Made by a program: the position numbers and the translations under genes. This document shows positions 63,401-64,000 of a stretch of DNA of 64,000 nucleotides, piece by piece; the stretch's first letter is position 1; every line of letters begins with the position of its first letter. A model generated the notes under the pieces. That model was not told the origin of the DNA. It saw only the letters and a program-made list of their open reading frames with translations, and did not search any database. Source of the DNA: Dermatophagoides farinae (taxonomy: Eukaryota; Arthropoda; Arachnida; Sarcoptiformes; Pyroglyphidae). The stretch spans positions 558,001 to 622,000 of the forward strand of contig NC_134681.1 in NCBI RefSeq assembly GCF_024713945.1, given 5' to 3'.

Positions 63401-64000
63401 TCCACATCTTTATGTGCTATATTCGTGAAGTTTTTTTTTTTCTTCTCTTTCAATCATTATCAACAACAATATTGCACGCATTTATATGGTGATGATTATA
63501 ATTATGGCTATATGGGGTCATTCATATATCACACACACACACACACATTCATCAGGATAGACAATAATAATGAATCGTATCAATGAGAAAAAATGTTTAT
63601 AAATAAAATTAATCCAATATTACGTGTGTTTTTTGTTTGTTTGTTTGTTTCAGCGCACGTTTTATGAATGCGTGAATGATTTTTTTTTATGTGTCCACAT
63701 TATTTTTGCATTTCACTATGATCATCTGTGCATCAATTAGTAAATTATTATTACTTTCAATGAAAAATATTTTGAAGAATTTCAACAATTTGAACATTTC
63801 AAACATGACACTTTGATATGACATTTTGCACGCAATCCACCATGATGATGATTGAGAAGAGAATAAAAATCTCGATTATCAGATATTTTATAAAAATTGT
63901 TTGCTTGTTATACACATTTTCATCTTTCTATTGTGTTATTTTATATAACATATATATATATCTAGCTAATGATTATGGTTATGGTAATAATGGCTTTATG

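Larger units (their letters stand above)
48037..64000. other. Repeat-rich region: probable LHFPL intron and/or intergenic DNA
   Basis: Sixteen kilobases of A/T runs, (TG)n, (GAT)n and (TTG)n with no complete gene. I looked for the remaining LHFPL exons (PDGW-type loop, fourth span) and did not see them. Several short open islands with plausible splice sites are listed separately: 49512-49643 (-), 51838-51942 (+), 57412-57458 (-) and 60402-60467 (+). Confidence 0.5.

Noticed and set aside
63654-63740. Open stretch after a strong TTTCAG acceptor, reading RTFYECVNDFF
   Set aside because: Short, and partly encoded by a T run; no link to LHFPL or any other gene.

Overview
The window looks like nuclear DNA of a small arthropod. 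I infer an acariform (astigmatid) mite of the Dermatophagoides type. It is very AT-rich, is packed with simple repeats ((TTG)n, (GAT)n, (TG)n, (TC)n, homopolymer A/T), and its genes have short GT-AG introns, mostly 60-150 nt. Proteins carry long Asn, Asp, Ser, His, Gln and Thr runs where trinucleotide repeats fall in exons. There are no operons, tRNAs, rRNAs, CRISPR arrays or recognisable transposons. The species call is inference from composition and gene content.

Layout. 1-17 kb is almost all repeat-rich non-coding DNA; its only attractive coding signal is a 37-codon secreted-peptide ORF at 11383. 17.05-22.96 kb (+) holds a three-exon gene for a ~1,906-residue low-complexity protein of unknown function. 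24.5-25.0 kb (-) holds a two-exon gene for a 103-residue single-pass membrane protein, divergent from a possible secreted Asn-rich/basic protein at 25.3 kb (+). 27.5-27.9 kb (+) encodes a two-exon, 105-residue precursor of a six-cysteine secreted peptide. It is tail-to-tail with a single-exon gene for a 553-residue secreted Pro/Ser/Tyr-rich protein (28.6-30.3 kb, -). 35.5-39.0 kb (+) is methionine synthase reductase (MTRR) in six exons, with two frame problems. 41.0-42.9 kb (+) is a two-exon GH18 chitinase whose catalytic domain is of bacterial type and whose C-terminus is an animal-type CBM14 chitin-binding domain. 47.5-48.0 kb (+) is the first coding exon of an LHFPL-family tetraspan protein; its other exons were not found, so 48-64 kb is probably its intron or intergenic DNA.

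The genes do not form one pathway. MTRR belongs to cobalamin/methionine metabolism. The chitinase belongs to chitin or food digestion, or cuticle turnover. LHFPL is a membrane-complex partner. Three or four short secreted or membrane proteins are unassigned. The most interesting items are the bacterial-GH18/CBM14 fusion, the unassigned Cys-rich peptide, the hidden small secreted ORF, the 28-nt putative intron and single-base frame break in MTRR, and several short exon-like islands in otherwise repetitive DNA that may belong to unrecognised genes.
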